From NCBI GenBank assembly GCA_017938925.1, contig JAGBAO010000003.1, positions 1-39,540 on the forward strand: a stretch of 39,540 nt of DNA. Direction: 5' to 3'. Positions 8,717 to 16,039 of the stretch are shown here, piece after piece (position 1 is the first letter of the stretch; every line of letters starts with the position of its first letter). Below the pieces are notes generated by a model that was not told the origin of the DNA, did not search any database, and saw only the letters and a program-made list of their open reading frames with translations. The DNA comes from Bacteroidales bacterium. GTDB taxonomy: Bacteria; Bacteroidota; Bacteroidia; Bacteroidales; UBA932. A program made the translations under genes and the position numbers.

Positions 8717-9427
8717 ATGAAACAAAGAATTCTTGCACCCTATGACTGGTTCCTGATTGTAGGAGTAATAGCATCAAACATCATCTATTCCGTGCTGAGC
8801 GGAACTTTGGATGTCGTCGGCTCTATCGCAGGAATTGCAGGAGTACTCTGCGTTGTCCTTGTTGCCAAGGGAAGCATATGGAACTACCTCTTCGGCATAG
8901 TGAACGTGTCCATGTATGCCTATATATCCTATAAGGCGGCCCTCTATGGTGATGCCGCCCTCAATGCTTTTTACTATGTCCCGATGCAGTTCATCGGATG
9001 GTGGCAGTGGAGGAAAAGAGGGGCAGCCATGTCGGAGTCGGAGGCTGATGGCGCTGGGGTGCAGGTCAAGGCCCGCCGTTTCTCCTGGCAGCAGCGTGCA
9101 GTGCTCGCCGTCGGGTGTGCTGCAGCTGTGATTGCAGGGGGATTCATCCTCAGGAACTTCGGGGATCCGCAGCCGTTCAAGGATTCCACAACGACTGTTC
9201 TCAGCATAGTCGCCCAGGCTCTCATGGCCCTGGCCTTCATGGAACAGTGGGTCCTCTGGATAATAACAAATGTGGTCAGTGTCGTGATGTGGAGCATCTG
9301 CGTGGCACGCGGAGAGGCACATGCGGCGGTGATGGTGATAATGTGGGTGTTCTATCTTCTGAATTCGTTGAACGGTTTCCGTGTATGGCTTAAACTCAGC
9401 CGTTCATCCCAGTCAGACGCCCGTTAG
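8717..9427 (+). CDS. pnuC: PnuC-family vitamin transporter (nicotinamide riboside or thiamine)
   Basis: A 236-residue integral membrane protein with about seven hydrophobic segments. The PnuC signature is clear: GIVNVSMYAYISYK, then LYGDAALNAFYYVPMQ followed by GWWQW near residue 97. A variable hydrophilic loop (about 100-125, rich in Ala, Ser and Glu) follows. PnuC proteins move nicotinamide riboside across the inner membrane by facilitated diffusion; close relatives in Bacteroidota (PnuT) carry thiamine. No TPP riboswitch or thiamine gene is visible nearby, so I lean to nicotinamide riboside, but the substrate is not decided. It starts 3 bases after uvrC and is the last gene of that operon. 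Confidence 0.9.
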   Translation: MKQRILAPYDWFLIVGVIASNIIYSVLSGTLDVVGSIAGIAGVLCVVLVAKGSIWNYLFGIVNVSMYAYISYKAALYGDAALNAFYYVPMQFIGWWQWRKRGAAMSESEADGAGVQVKARRFSWQQRAVLAVGCAAAVIAGGFILRNFGDPQPFKDSTTTVLSIVAQALMALAFMEQWVLWIITNVVSVVMWSICVARGEAHAAVMVIMWVFYLLNSLNGFRVWLKLSRSSQSDAR

Positions 9428-9471
9428 TCCACCTTTACAGGCCAAAATTTTTATTTTCGGATTTTTTTTAC

Positions 9472-9479
9472 TTATTTTG
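9472..9479 (+). promoter_or_regulatory. Probable -7 box of the acpP promoter
   Basis: TTATTTTG at 9472-9479 is one base from TAnnTTTG and lies in an AT-rich stretch 62 bases before the acpP ATG. A matching -33 TTTG is not evident; the region 9449-9452 is only TTTT. The A-rich leader just before the ATG is typical of highly translated Bacteroidota genes. Confidence 0.4.
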
Positions 9480-9541
9480 CAGCGATTAAGCGCGAAATAT
9501 ACGTGTATTAAATACTATTATTAACTAAAAATCAAAACGTT

Positions 9542-9787
9542 ATGGCAAATATTGCAGAAGACGTAAAGGCAATCATCGTCGAGAAATTGGGCGTTGATGC
9601 TTCTGAGGTGACTGAGACAGCTAGCTTCACTAACGACCTTGGTGCAGATTCACTTGACATCGTAGAGCTTATCATGGATTTCGAGAAGAAGTTCGAGATT
9701 GAGATTCCGGACGATGACGCTGGTGACAAGATCGCGACAGTAGGTGACGCTATCAAGTACATCGAGGACAAGGTAAACGCGAAATAG
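9542..9787 (+). CDS. acpP: Acyl carrier protein
   Basis: An 81-residue acidic protein, the carrier of growing acyl chains in fatty acid synthesis in the cytoplasm. The phosphopantetheine attachment motif DSL is present with Ser37 ([15 protein letters not shown]). Length and sequence are normal. The usual partner fabF does not follow; acpP is flanked by its own AT-rich leader and a strong terminator and appears to be monocistronic here. The A-rich leader and regular codon use are consistent with high expression. Confidence 0.97.
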   Translation: MANIAEDVKAIIVEKLGVDASEVTETASFTNDLGADSLDIVELIMDFEKKFEIEIPDDDAGDKIATVGDAIKYIEDKVNAK

Positions 9788-9800
9788 TTTTATCTTTTGA

Positions 9801-9844
9801 TACAAAAGAGAGACTGGCCGAATGGTCAGTCTCTCTTCTTTGTA
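9801..9844 (+). terminator. Strong, probably bidirectional terminator between acpP and the DUF4270 gene
   Basis: 9807-9819 pair with 9824-9836 to give a 13-bp stem (one G-U) around the tetraloop GAAT. T-rich sequence follows on the plus strand (TCTTTGTATATA), and on the minus strand the flank reads CTTTTGTATC. It sits between two convergent genes and can serve both. Confidence 0.85.
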
Positions 9845-9854
9845 TATAGTCAGC

Positions 9855-11597
9855 TTACTCCGCTTCAGCCGATTTAGGTGCTGAGAATGTGATCTTGATC
9901 TGAGGCTTTGCTCCAGCTGCTTCCGGACCGTTGAGGACACCGCTGTAGAATCTGTCCTTGTCGAGCTCCACAGTGTATGAACTTGTGTCTGTGCCGCTGT
10001 ATCCGCTGGCATAGGCAGCCATCATCATATAGTTGTAGTAGTTGCTGCCATAGCCGTATCCGCCGTACCCACCATATCCGCCATAACCTCCGTAGTATCC
10101 GCCATAGCCGCCGTATCCGCCATAACCATATCCATATCCGTATGGATCGTACATCATGCTGTTGTAGTATGAATTGTACAGGAGGTTCTGCTTATATTCG
10201 TTGTAACCTGTTGTGGATTCGCTGGTTGCGTTCTCTGAGAACATGATAAGCATCCAGATGTCGTAGTTGCCGATTTTCTTGGCGAAGTCTTCGGCATCTC
10301 TGTCAAGCCTGAGGATTTCCTGCACATGATGGCTGATGTCCGGAGCATAGTTCATGAGCGATCTGTTGATGTCGCCCTGGTTCTCGCTCTCGATGCTGGC
10401 GTCAGTCAGGCCGGCGTATGAGACATATTTGCCGTCAGCGCTTCTGAGACGTACGGTCGGGCTGAGGATTGTCGGATATTTCTTCAGTGCTGTATATTCT
10501 CCGGATGCCTCGAACGGCAGCATTATTGTCGCCTTGTTGATCACCACCTCGCTAGGGTCTATGATGTTCTCGGCTGCCATAAGAGAGTCAAGGATATCCT
10601 TGATTTCAGAAGCGCTGATGACAGGCTTGATGCCTGCACCTCCTTCCACATAGATCTTGTCTGTTGCCACCACTCCTTCGCCTGAATATGTCTCGGAGGT
10701 CTCATGTGAGCTGGCGTTGAACGCAAACTGGGTCGGATATGACGCCGCTTTTTCTTCCAGAAAGTCCGCGGGACCGAAATAGAACAGGAACGATGTGTCC
10801 ACCGGCTCATCGGAATAGTCGTATTCTGCGGTGAATTTGAGCTGGGCGTAATTTCCTGTGATGTATCCGTATGAATCAGTGCCGATAGGGAGCTTGAACA
10901 TGTTGATTCGTCCTCCTGGACCGGCAGGCGTGTCTGTCGTGATGTATATTCCTGGTGCAGACTGGATGTAGAAGTCCATGCTGTCCATGTCAGCAGTGGT
11001 CTTGAGCCGTTCTATGAAATTCTCTGTCCACTCCTTGCTGAAGTCGAACGAGAGGGAGTCGCCTCCGTCATAGACCGGGATTCCCACTGTGATCCTGTTC
11101 TCCAGATCAAGGAACTCTTTTCTGATGGCCTCGTCCGTGAATGCTCCGGTATAGAGAACTGTCGAGTCAAGAGGCTTCTTGAGCTCGGACACATAGACGT
11201 TCTGGAGCATCCTGCGCTGGTTGTCGTAGACTGTTGACAATGTATCTTTGACGGCACAGAAATGAAACTGCTTCACAACAGTATTCTTTCCGAAGTCGAG
11301 GGTGTCGGAAATCGGCACCAAAGTGAAACTGGTGCTCTTGACACTTGTGCCCAGAACACCGTCGCTGATGGCTCCGAATGTGAATCTGCTTGTGCTGTAG
11401 CCGGACAGACTGTCCGACATCTGCATACGTATGTCCTTGAGCGCTATCGGCTCAGGAGTATATACGTCCCACTTCTGGTCTATGGGGATGAGGTTTTCTC
11501 CGAGTTCTTCGTTTATGTCTATACATGACGCAGAGCCAAGCAGTATCGCACCGATAGCCGCCAGGCGGCTGACTCTGCTGATGATGTTCAAGTCCAT
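9855..11597 (-). CDS. DUF4270 lipoprotein with Gly/Tyr-rich tract
   Basis: A 580-residue predicted lipoprotein (lipobox GSASC, Cys25). The opening INEELGENLIPIDQ, and the pattern of a long beta-rich body with DTL/DST repeats, fit DUF4270, a Bacteroidota family of unknown function usually encoded next to a short glycogen-synthase homologue, as here. Its start overlaps the stop of that gene by one base (TAATG), so the pair is probably translationally coupled. Residues about 485-516 form a repeat of YG and GGY units, followed by a Tyr/Met-rich segment to about 535. This is inserted just before the last conserved strands (residues 536-580) and looks like a lineage-specific flexible insertion. Function is unknown; surface or periplasmic location is likely. 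Confidence 0.85.
   Translation of the reverse strand: MDLNIISRVSRLAAIGAILLGSASCIDINEELGENLIPIDQKWDVYTPEPIALKDIRMQMSDSLSGYSTSRFTFGAISDGVLGTSVKSTSFTLVPISDTLDFGKNTVVKQFHFCAVKDTLSTVYDNQRRMLQNVYVSELKKPLDSTVLYTGAFTDEAIRKEFLDLENRITVGIPVYDGGDSLSFDFSKEWTENFIERLKTTADMDSMDFYIQSAPGIYITTDTPAGPGGRINMFKLPIGTDSYGYITGNYAQLKFTAEYDYSDEPVDTSFLFYFGPADFLEEKAASYPTQFAFNASSHETSETYSGEGVVATDKIYVEGGAGIKPVISASEIKDILDSLMAAENIIDPSEVVINKATIMLPFEASGEYTALKKYPTILSPTVRLRSADGKYVSYAGLTDASIESENQGDINRSLMNYAPDISHHVQEILRLDRDAEDFAKKIGNYDIWMLIMFSENATSESTTGYNEYKQNLLYNSYYNSMMYDPYGYGYGYGGYGGYGGYYGGYGGYGGYGGYGYGSNYYNYMMMAAYASGYSGTDTSSYTVELDKDRFYSGVLNGPEAAGAKPQIKITFSAPKSAEAE
10050..10145 (-). repeat. In-gene repeat coding for GGY/YG units
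   Basis: Minus-strand codons encode about ten consecutive short units of the form Gly-Gly-Tyr or Gly-Tyr (residues about 485-516 of the DUF4270 protein). On the plus strand it is seen as repeated ccgccata/ccgccgta blocks. The unit codons vary between GGC/GGT and TAC/TAT, which suggests selection on the protein rather than a very recent slippage expansion. Confidence 0.9.
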
Positions 11598-12415
11598 TAT
11601 AAGTTGTCGTAAAAACTGTTGTAATCTTCGATGTAGGTGCCGTCCTGAAACTTTTCCTTGTTGAACGGAAGCACAGGAAGCCCCGATTCCTGACAGTATT
11701 CCACCAGTTCCGGAGCCACTTCTTCTGCTCCGAGAATGATGCCGTCAGAATAGCTGGCGGCGAGTTTCGCAAGATTTATGCCAGTAGGTTCCGCCAGGAT
11801 TTCTACGTCTTTTTCTGAAACTCCTCCGAAAAGGATCCTGTCCTTGAAGTCTGCAGGGAAGTCTGTTGTCGGTGTGTCTCCATAGAGGGAGAGCACGATC
11901 TTGCTGTTCGAGAATATCGGATCGTCAATATATGCCTTCTTCAGGTAGAGAGGAAGGACCTGGGAAATCCATCCCTGGCAGTGGATCACGTCTGGTGCCC
12001 ATCTGAGCTTCTTTACGGTCTCAAGTACGCCACGGGCGAAGAAGATGGCCCTCTCCGCGTTGTCCTTGAAGAATTCTCCGTTCTCGTCGCAGTACACGCT
12101 TTTTCTGTGGAAATAGTCTTCGTTATCAATGAAATAGACCTGCATTCTTGCCGCAGAGATAGACGCGACCTTGATCACGAGCGGACGGTCCACATCGTTT
12201 ATGACGATATTCATTCCGGAGAGTCTGATGACCTCGTGCAGCTGGTTTTTCCTTTCGTTAATGCATCCATAGCGAGGCATGAAGGAGCGGATTTCCTTCT
12301 TCCTTTCCTGAATGCCCTGCGGAAGGTATCTTCCGATGTTGGCGATGTCTGATTCCGGGAGATATGGGAATATCTCCGAATTGACGAACAGAACTCTTTT
12401 GACCGATTCACCCAT
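11597..12415 (-). CDS. Half-length glycogen/starch synthase homologue (GT5 N-terminal domain only)
   Basis: A 272-residue cytoplasmic protein matching only the N-terminal Rossmann half of glycogen synthases (GT5): RVLFVNSEIFPYLPES at the start, APDVIHCQGWISQVLPLYL in the middle (equivalent to the DVVHAHDW region) and a VLSLYG strand. The catalytic C-terminal GT-B half is absent, and the K-x-G-G-L motif that binds ADP-glucose is replaced by ESDIANIG. This short form is widespread in Bacteroidota next to DUF4270. Enzyme activity is doubtful; a regulatory or sugar-binding role is possible. The start is ATG at 12413-12415, just before GESVKRVLF; a longer open frame begins at 12436 but adds only non-homologous residues. 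A minus-strand -7 box lies about 30 bases upstream. Confidence 0.82.
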   Translation of the reverse strand: MGESVKRVLFVNSEIFPYLPESDIANIGRYLPQGIQERKKEIRSFMPRYGCINERKNQLHEVIRLSGMNIVINDVDRPLVIKVASISAARMQVYFIDNEDYFHRKSVYCDENGEFFKDNAERAIFFARGVLETVKKLRWAPDVIHCQGWISQVLPLYLKKAYIDDPIFSNSKIVLSLYGDTPTTDFPADFKDRILFGGVSEKDVEILAEPTGINLAKLAASYSDGIILGAEEVAPELVEYCQESGLPVLPFNKEKFQDGTYIEDYNSFYDNL

Positions 12416-12444
12416 AATGGTTAATTTTAATGACAAAATCCGTA

Positions 12445-12452
12445 CAAAGATA
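12445..12452 (-). promoter_or_regulatory. Probable -7 box for the glycogen-synthase-like / DUF4270 pair
   Basis: The minus strand reads TATCTTTG at 12452-12445, an exact TAnnTTTG match, 30 bases upstream of the ATG at 12415. No clear -33 TTTG was found at the right distance. Confidence 0.5.
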
Positions 12453-12473
12453 ATAAATTATTTTGAATTTCAC

Positions 12474-12481
12474 TATCTTTG
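12474..12481 (+). promoter_or_regulatory. Probable -7 box for ftsX and the envelope cluster
   Basis: TATCTTTG at 12474-12481 matches TAnnTTTG exactly and lies 22 bases before the ftsX ATG, implying a very short leader. It is 22 bases from the opposing minus-strand box, so the two promoters share their upstream DNA. No good -33 element is seen. Confidence 0.5.
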
Positions 12482-12503
12482 GCGGCTGAATGGGATTACG
12501 CGT

Positions 12504-13382
12504 ATGGCAAGTAATGACAATAAGATAATGCGCCGCAGACTGGCGAATGCGTACCTCTCCTCGGTCATCAGCATCAGCCTCGTGCTCTTTCTGGTGGGAC
12601 TGGCGAGCCTCCTTCTCGTGAATGCGAAGGGGGTTTCGGACTATTTCAAGGAGAACATGCAGGTGTCGGTCATGATGAAGCAGACCGTATCCGATGAGGA
12701 GGCTCTGGAGTTTCGCGATGATCTTGAAAAGGAGCGTTTCATCAAGAGCACGGTCTTCATCTCCCGCGAGCAGGGAGAGCGTGAGCTCGCTGATCAGCTG
12801 GGTGACGATTTTCTTGATATTTTCGAGACATCTCCGATTCCGGCTTCGATTGACGTGACTCTGAATGCGGATTATGTTTCGGCAGACAGCCTTGAAGTTG
12901 TGAAAGGGGAGATAGCGGCTTCGTCGCTTGTGGACGAGGTCGTGTATCAGAAATCCCTGGTGGACGCGTTGAATGCGAATCTGAACAGGATATCGATGAT
13001 CATTGCGGTTTTCGTGGCCCTGCTGCTGTTCATTTCCTATGTGCTGATCAACAACACGGTGCGTCTGAATGTCTTTGCAAGACGCTTTACCATCCACACC
13101 ATGAAGCTGGTGGGTGCGACCAGGTCGTTCATCCGTGCTCCGTTCCTTGTCCAGTCGGCCTTTCAGGGGGTCTTTGCCGCGTTCATCGCAATCATTGCCC
13201 TGATTGCAGTTCTGTATTTCATGAGGAGCGGTTTCGAGCAGCTGTTCGAGATATTCCGTCTCGACCTCCTGCTTGCCGTGATGGGCATAGTGATTGTGTC
13301 TGGCCTTGCCATATGTCTTATGAGCACCTGGTTTGTCGTCAACAAGCTTGTGTCGTTGAAGAAGGATGAACTGTACTACTAA
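12504..13382 (+). CDS. ftsX: Cell division protein FtsX
   Basis: A 292-residue FtsX homologue, the membrane half of the FtsEX ABC-type complex that controls peptidoglycan hydrolases during division. TM1 is at about residues 20-40, an extracytoplasmic domain at 41-160, and three more transmembrane segments at about 165-183, 220-240 and 255-280. The cytoplasmic loop after TM2 has the family sequence FTIHTMKLVGATRSFIRAPF. Start at ATG 12504 (MASNDNKIM) was chosen over a long upstream extension (open from 12312) that would overlap the divergent gene and its promoter. ftsE is not adjacent, which is common in Bacteroidota. The gene opens the ftsX-DUF3098-uppP-lpxH group. Confidence 0.93.
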   Translation: MASNDNKIMRRRLANAYLSSVISISLVLFLVGLASLLLVNAKGVSDYFKENMQVSVMMKQTVSDEEALEFRDDLEKERFIKSTVFISREQGERELADQLGDDFLDIFETSPIPASIDVTLNADYVSADSLEVVKGEIAASSLVDEVVYQKSLVDALNANLNRISMIIAVFVALLLFISYVLINNTVRLNVFARRFTIHTMKLVGATRSFIRAPFLVQSAFQGVFAAFIAIIALIAVLYFMRSGFEQLFEIFRLDLLLAVMGIVIVSGLAICLMSTWFVVNKLVSLKKDELYY

Positions 13383-13385
13383 TTC

Positions 13386-13430
13386 TCATCCCGAGCGGAC
13401 AACTGTCATCCCGAGCTTGTCGAGGGATCT
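13386..13430 (+). repeat. Intergenic repeat: two copies of TCATCCCGAGC, the second with a GAGGGATCT tail
   Basis: TCATCCCGAGC occurs at 13386-13396 and again at 13406-13416, 20 bases apart. The second copy continues to TTGTCGAGGGATCT and can fold by pairing CCCGA-type with TCGAGGG-type sequence around a short loop. This resembles a family of dispersed intergenic repeats seen in several bacterial genomes, recognisable by the accidental translation VIPSLSRDL. It sits between ftsX and the DUF3098 gene. Confidence 0.65.
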
Positions 13431-13446
13431 ATATAAAGAAAAGAAA

Positions 13447-13689
13447 ATGGAAAACAACGAAAAAATGGCAATAACCCCGAAGGGGCTGAAATATCTTCTG
13501 ATCGGACTCCTTGTGATGGTCTCAGGCTATATTCTCATGGCAGGAGGCGGCAGCGACGATCCGGAAGTCTTCAATTACGCGATGTTCGATTTCCGCCGTA
13601 TGGTGGCGGCTCCTATAGTGATCATCCTCGGTATCGTGATCGAGATTGTCGCAATCATGGGTGTGTTCAAGAAAAAGGAGGAGAAATAA
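13447..13689 (+). CDS. DUF3098 small membrane protein
   Basis: An 80-residue protein with two transmembrane helices at about residues 15-33 and 52-73, a lysine-rich tail and the short sequence FNYAMFDFRRMVAAPI between them, matching DUF3098. In Bacteroidota this gene is typically found between ftsX and uppP, as here, which suggests an envelope-related role, though none has been defined to my knowledge. Start at ATG 13447 excludes an upstream open stretch that would translate the intergenic repeat. It ends 3 bases before uppP. Confidence 0.85.
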   Translation: MENNEKMAITPKGLKYLLIGLLVMVSGYILMAGGGSDDPEVFNYAMFDFRRMVAAPIVIILGIVIEIVAIMGVFKKKEEK

Positions 13690-13692
13690 CAT

Positions 13693-14550
13693 ATGGAATG
13701 GTTTGAAGCGGTACTCCTCGGTCTCATTCAGGGACTTACTGAGTTTCTTCCGGTCAGCAGCAGCGGTCATCTTGAGATAGGCAAGGTTCTTCTCGGAGTG
13801 GAGACGACGGATGACCTTCTCTTTACGACGATGGTTCATGCGGCGACAGTCCTCAGCACGATCGTGGTCTTCCGCAAACAGATATGGGACCTTCTGAAAG
13901 GTTTCTTCTGCGGACTCAAGGGCTGGAAGATTGAAAAGAACGGGTCCGGTTCAAAAGTGCTGGTCTGCAACGACCAGACCGACTATCTCCTGAAGATGGT
14001 CGTGTCCATGATCCCGATCTTTGTCGTGGGTGTCTTCTTCAAGGATCAGGTGGAGTCCCTCTTCGGATCCATCTATGTGGTGGGGTGGGCCCTGATAGCG
14101 ACAGCTCTCCTTCTGTTTTTTTCTGACTATGCCTCCCGTCCGGGGCACAAGTCCATATTCCCGGCAAATGAATACCGAAACGGAATCTCGTACTGGCAGG
14201 CCTTTGCGATCGGTCTCGGACAGGCCTTTGCAGTGGTTCCGGGCCTTTCCCGCTCGGGCACAACCATCTCTACCGGTCTGATCTGCGGCGTGAAGCGCGA
14301 GGCGATGGCTCAGTTCTCGTTCCTTATGGTTCTGGTTCCGATTCTTGGCGAGACTTTCCTTGAGGTTGTCGGAGGGGATTTCGGGGCATCGTCGGTCGGG
14401 GCGCTTCCTCTGATTCTCGGGTTCCTGTCAGCATTCCTGTCTGGTCTCTTTGCATGCAAGGTGATGATCGCCCTTGTGAAGAAGGCCAAGCTCAGCTGGT
14501 TTGCCCTCTACTGCCTAGTCGCCTCAGCCTGCATATTCATCTTTGCATAA
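13693..14550 (+). CDS. uppP: Undecaprenyl-diphosphate phosphatase
   Basis: A 285-residue polytopic membrane protein of the BacA/UppP family, which converts undecaprenyl diphosphate to undecaprenyl phosphate to recycle the lipid carrier for peptidoglycan and surface glycans; overproduction is linked to bacitracin resistance in other species. The catalytic motifs are present: GLTEFLPVSSSGHLE at about residues 14-28 and PGLSRSGTTISTG at about 178-190. Length is slightly above the E. coli protein because of a cytoplasmic loop near residues 75-90. Its stop overlaps the lpxH start by one base (TAATG), so the two are probably translated together. Confidence 0.96.
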   Translation: MEWFEAVLLGLIQGLTEFLPVSSSGHLEIGKVLLGVETTDDLLFTTMVHAATVLSTIVVFRKQIWDLLKGFFCGLKGWKIEKNGSGSKVLVCNDQTDYLLKMVVSMIPIFVVGVFFKDQVESLFGSIYVVGWALIATALLLFFSDYASRPGHKSIFPANEYRNGISYWQAFAIGLGQAFAVVPGLSRSGTTISTGLICGVKREAMAQFSFLMVLVPILGETFLEVVGGDFGASSVGALPLILGFLSAFLSGLFACKVMIALVKKAKLSWFALYCLVASACIFIFA

Positions 14551-15278
14551 TGAAGACTTATTTCGTATCAGACGTCCATCTGGGCCTCCAGGTTGCCGAC
14601 CCGGCAGCCCGTGAGCGCCGTTTCGCCGATTTCCTCCGTTTTCTTCCCGAGGATACGGAGGCGGTGTATATGCTCGGTGATATATGGGATTTCTGGTATG
14701 AGTATCGTGATGTGGTGCCGAAGGGATATGTCCGGGTGTTTGCTGCAATCCAGGAACTTCTTGACAGAGGTGTGAAGGTGTATTTCTTCCCTGGAAATCA
14801 CGACATCTGGACCTACAGCTATTTCGAGGAGCTCGGGATGACACGTCTGGAGCAGCCTGCCCTGGTGGAGATCGGAGGGAAACGTTTCTGTCTTGGCCAT
14901 GGCGACGGTCTTGGTCCGGTTCCGTTCGGCTATCGCTGCATACGTGCCGTCTTCCACTGCCGTCTTCTGCAGATTCTGTTCAGCACGCTCCATCCGTGGT
15001 TTGCATACCGTCTGGGAAACACCTGGTCCCGCCACAGCCGCCTGTCGCATGATGAGGTATATGTCTTCAAGGGTGAAAAGGAACCGCTGTACGAATTCGT
15101 GACAGAATTCTCCAAGTCACATGAGGTCGACTACTATATCTTCGGACATTATCACGCAGATGTGGATATGTATCTCCCTGACGGAGCCCGTCTGATGATC
15201 CTGAAAGACTGGATATATTCATCTCCGTACCTTTGCTTTGACGGAGAGTCGTTTGTCAAAGGTATTTCTCAGGAATAG
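14550..15278 (+). CDS. lpxH: UDP-2,3-diacylglucosamine diphosphatase
   Basis: A 242-residue calcineurin-like phosphoesterase matching the LpxH family, which hydrolyses UDP-2,3-diacylglucosamine to lipid X in lipid A synthesis at the inner membrane. Metal-binding motifs in order: SDVHLG (residues 7-12), GDIWDFW, GNHDIW, GHGDG and FGHYHAD, which provide the expected Asp, His and Asn ligands. A middle region (RCIRAVFHCRLLQILF) resembles the lipid-binding cap. Start is ATG 14550, directly after the uppP stop; the in-frame upstream extension lies within uppP. The last 23 bases overlap the convergent DUF4294 gene on the other strand. Confidence 0.93.
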   Translation: MKTYFVSDVHLGLQVADPAARERRFADFLRFLPEDTEAVYMLGDIWDFWYEYRDVVPKGYVRVFAAIQELLDRGVKVYFFPGNHDIWTYSYFEELGMTRLEQPALVEIGGKRFCLGHGDGLGPVPFGYRCIRAVFHCRLLQILFSTLHPWFAYRLGNTWSRHSRLSHDEVYVFKGEKEPLYEFVTEFSKSHEVDYYIFGHYHADVDMYLPDGARLMILKDWIYSSPYLCFDGESFVKGISQE

Positions 15279-16026
15279 GCATCACCGGAGGATCCTTCCA
15301 GAATATCGAGAAATAGAACGCCTCGAAGTCTCCGGCTTCCCATATCTCCACCAGTTCCTCGGTCTTTGCGTCCTCCCCTTCCGGGTCGTAGGGCTTTTTA
15401 AGGTCTGTGCCGAATATCTTTGCGATACCCTGCCAGAATCCGGCCGCGATTCCGCTCTTGTAGTCCTTTATTATGCTGTAGGATGATTTTCCCACCTCCC
15501 TGTCGATGAGCTTCATCAGGAGAGCTCCCTGGCTGACTGTCAGCTTTCTCATCTGACCCTCAAACACTTCGAAGAGTTCCTTCTGGACCTGGCTGATGTA
15601 TTTGTCCCTCTTGACTCTCTTGAGGTTGTCAGCGGCTATCGTGCTGTCCGCCTCCATTACGAGTTTCCTGGCTACCAGCGCATATGGATATGCCTTGCTG
15701 AAATTATGCACAAGCCTGTAATACTTTCTCCACTGCTTCCCCTTCTGTTTCGGCAGTCTGGAATAGACCTTCGACGCTCTGATCTCATCTATATATATCG
15801 TATCGCCGTCCTCTACGATAAATTCCAGAACATCTCCCTTGATCTTCTTGCTGCCCGGGGTGACAGGATGTGCTGTCCTCTTCACCTCCTGCTGCATTCC
15901 GCTTTCCGGCAGGCTCTTCCTTGTCCTGCTGTCCTGTCTCCAGGACTGGGCGTCGGCCTGCCATGCCGCTCCGGCTGTCAGGGCCAGGAGAGCAATCGCT
16001 GCAAGTATGCGGATCTTCATGTTCAT
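15256..16026 (-). CDS. DUF4294 secreted protein
   Basis: A 256-residue protein with a cleavable signal peptide (MKIRILAAIALLALTAGA..., likely cleaved after ADA). The mature part carries a conserved DGDTIYIDEI segment, a W-R-K-Y-Y-R-L-V-H-N-F-x-K-A-Y-P-Y-A core and SSYSIIKDYKSGIAAGFWQ, which match DUF4294, a Bacteroidota family of unknown function. It is predicted to be periplasmic and helical. Start is placed at ATG 16024-16026; ATG 16018-16020 is an equally good choice. The frame is open further upstream to 16146 but would run across a promoter-like TAAATTTG. The 3' end overlaps lpxH by 23 bases. Confidence 0.83.
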   Translation of the reverse strand: MNMKIRILAAIALLALTAGAAWQADAQSWRQDSRTRKSLPESGMQQEVKRTAHPVTPGSKKIKGDVLEFIVEDGDTIYIDEIRASKVYSRLPKQKGKQWRKYYRLVHNFSKAYPYALVARKLVMEADSTIAADNLKRVKRDKYISQVQKELFEVFEGQMRKLTVSQGALLMKLIDREVGKSSYSIIKDYKSGIAAGFWQGIAKIFGTDLKKPYDPEGEDAKTEELVEIWEAGDFEAFYFSIFWKDPPVMPIPEKYL

Positions 16027-16031
16027 GTCCG

Positions 16032-16039
16032 CAAATTTA
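16032..16039 (-). promoter_or_regulatory. Possible -7 box for the DUF4294 gene
   Basis: The minus strand reads TAAATTTG at 16039-16032, an exact TAnnTTTG match ending 5 bases before the ATG at 16026. This would give a leaderless or nearly leaderless transcript, or favour the ATG at 16020. No -33 element was seen. Confidence 0.35.

Noticed and set aside
8600-8760. Possible TPP riboswitch or other leader before the PnuC gene
   Set aside because: The gene starts 3 bases after uvrC, so no room exists, and no TPP core sequences were seen.
10050-10145. Repeated blocks considered as a CRISPR array
   Set aside because: Units are very short, in frame with a coding sequence and lack unique spacers; this is a Gly/Tyr codon repeat.
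12312-12503. 64-residue N-terminal extension of FtsX
   Set aside because: It overlaps the divergent gene and both promoters and has no similarity to FtsX.
13366-13446. N-terminal extension of the DUF3098 protein reading VIPSLSRDL
   Set aside because: This is an accidental translation of the intergenic repeat; the family starts near MENNEK.
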